This document shows, in pieces, positions 62,331-64,000 of a stretch of 64,000 nt of DNA. Source of the stretch: an uncultured Collinsella sp. (GTDB taxonomy: Bacteria; Actinomycetota; Coriobacteriia; Coriobacteriales; Coriobacteriaceae). Made by a program: the position numbers and the translations under genes. Location: contig CATZLI010000005.1 in the NCBI GenBank assembly GCA_958421275.1, positions 62,001 through 126,000 of the forward strand, read 5' to 3'. The notes beneath the pieces were generated by a model. That model was not told the origin of the DNA, made no database searches, and saw only the letters and a program-made list of their open reading frames with translations. The first letter of the stretch is position 1. Each line of letters opens with the position of its first letter.

Positions 62331-62615
62331 AATGCGTTGACGGAGAGGGTTTTGCCCGCCGCGTCGCCGGCAAGAGAGGGAAGGTCATGGGCTGCAAGCC
62401 TTCCTGCGGTGGCAAGGGCCAAGCGTTCACTCCCGAGCAGCGACCTCAACGGGCACGCGGCCAGTGGCAGCAAAGCCTCAGTAGGGAAGCCGTGAGCCTC
62501 GCGACAAGAGGCGCAGAGTGGGCGCGGCGGGCCAGACATCCGCCGGGTCAAACAAGGTGGTACCGCGGAATTTAACCGTCCTTGGGCAATGCACATGCCC
62601 GAGGGCGGTTTTTTG
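62331..62615 (+). ncRNA. T-box leader riboswitch upstream of pheS
   Basis: The T-box core AAACAAGGTGGTACCGCGG lies at 62550-62568, directly followed by a terminator (ACCGTCCTTGGGCA/TGCCCGAGGGCGGT, then TTTTTT; 62575-62615). Stem I would span about 62335-62450. UUC at 62426-62428 (in GCGTTCAC) is a fitting Phe specifier codon with a purine after it. Uncharged tRNA-Phe binding would favour the antiterminator and switch on pheS-pheT. A TATCCT/TATAG region near 62318-62328 may be the -10. Confidence 0.88.
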
Positions 62616-62699
62616 TTACCGAACCGGGCCGCGCATCCGCAGCATCGGGCGGCGTCAGCCGTCCCGGGGTGCGGATGCGCGAGAGACGAAAGGGAAGAC

Positions 62700-63776
62700 A
62701 TGAGTCTGATTGATGATCTGGTCAAACTCGAGGAAGAGGCCAAGGAGCTCGTCACTAGCGCCGACGACGCCGCAAAGCTCGAGGCCGCGCGCGTTGAGCT
62801 GCTCGGCCGCAAGGGCCGCATCACCGGCCTGATGCGCATGATGGGCAAGCTCGCCCCCGAGGACCGTCCCGTGATGGGCAAGCGCGCCAACGAGATGCGC
62901 CAGCTGATCGAGGGCATGCTCGACGAGCGCACCACCGAGATGAAGGCCGCCGCCCTCAAGCATGCACTCGAGCACGAGGCCGTCGACATCACGCTGCCGG
63001 GCATCCGTCCGCAGATCGGTCACCAGCACCTGATCAAGCAGATCATCGAGGAGGCCGAGGATATCTTCTGCGGTATCGGCTACACCGTCGAGTCCGGCCC
63101 CATGGTCGATACCTCCTACTACAACTTCACCGCGCTCAACGCGCCCATGGATCACCCGAGCCGCTCGGCTCGCGACACGTTCTATGTGGTCGACAACAAC
63201 CCCGGCAGCGTCGCGCACCCCGAGGCTCACGCCCACGGCGAGTCCGACGTGCTGCTGCGCACCCAGACCTCGGGCGTGCAGATCCACACCATGGAGTCGC
63301 AAAAGCCGCCCATCTACATGATCTGCCCGGGCACCGTCTATCGTCCCGACACGGCCGACGCCTGCCACCTGCCGCAGTTCAACCAGATCGAGGGCCTGGT
63401 CGTCGACGAGGGCATCACCTTTGGCGATCTTAAGGGCACGCTCGACTACTTTGTTAAATGCATGTTTGGCGAGGATCGCAAGACGCGTTACCGCCCGCAC
63501 TTCTTCCCCTTCACCGAGCCTTCCTGCGAGGTGGACGTGAGCTGCCACGTGTGCGGCGGCAAGGGCTGCAACTTCTGCAAGCACAGCGGCTGGATCGAGA
63601 TCCTGGGCTGCGGCATGGTCGACCCCAACGTCCTGATCAACTGCGGCATCGACCCCGAGAAGTACACCGGCTTCGCCTTTGGTATTGGTGCCGAGCGCGT
63701 CGCTGCCCTGCGCTACGACCTGCCCGACCTCAGAACGCTCATGACTGGCGATATGCGCTTCTTGAATCAGTTCTAG
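62700..63776 (+). CDS. pheS: Phenylalanine-tRNA ligase alpha subunit
   Basis: 358 residues from ATG 62700 (AAAGGGAAG ahead). N-terminal coiled-coil (about 1-90) for tRNA contact, then class II motifs: motif 1 at GHQHLIKQIIEEAEDIF, motif 2 around EPSCEVDVSCHVCGGKGC, motif 3 GFAFGIGAERVAAL. A Cys cluster (CHVCGGKGCNFC) inserted in motif 2 is common in bacterial PheS. Controlled by the T-box leader. pheT follows after 184 bp, a longer gap than usual because a repeat of family D lies between. Confidence 0.96.
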   Translation: MSLIDDLVKLEEEAKELVTSADDAAKLEAARVELLGRKGRITGLMRMMGKLAPEDRPVMGKRANEMRQLIEGMLDERTTEMKAAALKHALEHEAVDITLPGIRPQIGHQHLIKQIIEEAEDIFCGIGYTVESGPMVDTSYYNFTALNAPMDHPSRSARDTFYVVDNNPGSVAHPEAHAHGESDVLLRTQTSGVQIHTMESQKPPIYMICPGTVYRPDTADACHLPQFNQIEGLVVDEGITFGDLKGTLDYFVKCMFGEDRKTRYRPHFFPFTEPSCEVDVSCHVCGGKGCNFCKHSGWIEILGCGMVDPNVLINCGIDPEKYTGFAFGIGAERVAALRYDLPDLRTLMTGDMRFLNQF

Positions 63777-63779
63777 GCT

Positions 63780-63889
63780 GCGGCTTGCCCAAGCACGGCA
63801 CCTCGGCGCTCATTCGTCGCTTGCGTACCAAAGTACGCGGCGCTCCTCTTTCGGGCCGATCTGCCGCACTTGGACAACCCTCGCTTTGT
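63780..63889. repeat. Repeat family D, copy 2 (inside the pheS-pheT operon)
   Basis: CATTCGTCGCTTGCGTACC, a GCGTAC/GTACGC palindrome with loop CAAA, and CTCCTCTTTCGGGCC match the element after mfd (25990-26106). Confidence 0.7.
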
Positions 63890-63960
63890 AAGGAATGTTC
63901 ACAAAGTTGAAGTTTCCACCTGCATCTCTTCGTAGGCTTTCAGTATGAAAGGAGAGCTAG

Positions 63961-64000
63961 ATGCGTGTTTCTTACGACTGGCTCAAGACCATGATCGATA
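63961..64000 (+). CDS. pheT: Phenylalanine-tRNA ligase beta subunit, first 13 codons
   Basis: ATG 63961 with GAAAGGAG ahead opens MRVSYDWLKTMID, the characteristic N-terminus of PheT ('Mk.s..WLk..'). The rest is outside the window. Confidence 0.88.
   Translation, partial: MRVSYDWLKTMID

Overview
The window is one stretch of a high-GC, Gram-positive-style bacterial chromosome. Gene density is high, Shine-Dalgarno sites are strong (AAAGGAG or GGAGG type), and there is a T-box in front of pheS-pheT, a carbamate kinase, mannose-type PTS genes, LytS/LytTR two-component pairs and a rubrerythrin. The best fit is a gut anaerobe of the Coriobacteriia, most like Collinsella. This assignment rests on gene content and memory of the group, not on a search.

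Layout. 1-13400: end of arcC, a membrane-anchored C39-like peptidase, an amino-acid permease with a metal-dependent amidohydrolase, and two paralogous LytS-type kinase/LytTR regulator pairs separated by a phospholipase C-like protein, an Atg22/UMF1-type MFS carrier and a glycosyltransferase. 13400-28800: tRNA-Asp(GTC), an Rrf2 regulator, an unusual MutY-like glycosylase, rubrerythrin, two unrecognised membrane proteins, rmuC, an ABC exporter, nth, mfd, a PAP2 phosphatase, a threonine-aldolase-like enzyme and a GNAT acetyltransferase. 28800-43600: the most distinctive region. It holds three FrlB-like SIS (sugar isomerase) proteins, a complete mannose-family PTS (IIA-IIB fusion, IIC, IID), an EamA carrier, a HAD phosphatase and three GntR/UTRA repressors, with YitT and recQ interspersed. 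I read it as a system for taking up and splitting glycated amino acids (Amadori products such as fructoselysine or glucoselysine). 43600-50000: an L-2-hydroxyacid dehydrogenase, homoserine O-acetyltransferase, 5-formyl-THF cyclo-ligase and an M16 peptidase. 50000-55100: a small accessory islet with an AlbA_2/ATPase-type regulator, an HNH nuclease that may read modified DNA, a zinc-ribbon protein and two unknowns. 55250-64000: tRNA-Val(GAC), an EamA carrier, a DUF4012 envelope protein, glmM, an M32 carboxypeptidase, and a T-box leader followed by pheS and the start of pheT.

The gaps between genes are crowded with short repeats. I can separate at least nine families of palindromic elements, most with two or more copies in 64 kb. 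Two of them (at 30755/39217 and at 16288/17208) keep loops and flanks constant while both arms of the stems change together, the pattern expected when a folded structure is under selection. One repeat supplies the stop codons of two convergent genes and another lies inside the pheS-pheT operon.

Regulation can be read from the sequence for the SIS/PTS region. Each GntR gene has its own operator-like repeat, and the one belonging to the middle regulator (38497-39216) recurs in front of the EamA gene and the PTS operon, which argues that these units form one regulon. No transposase, integrase, prophage or CRISPR array was found.
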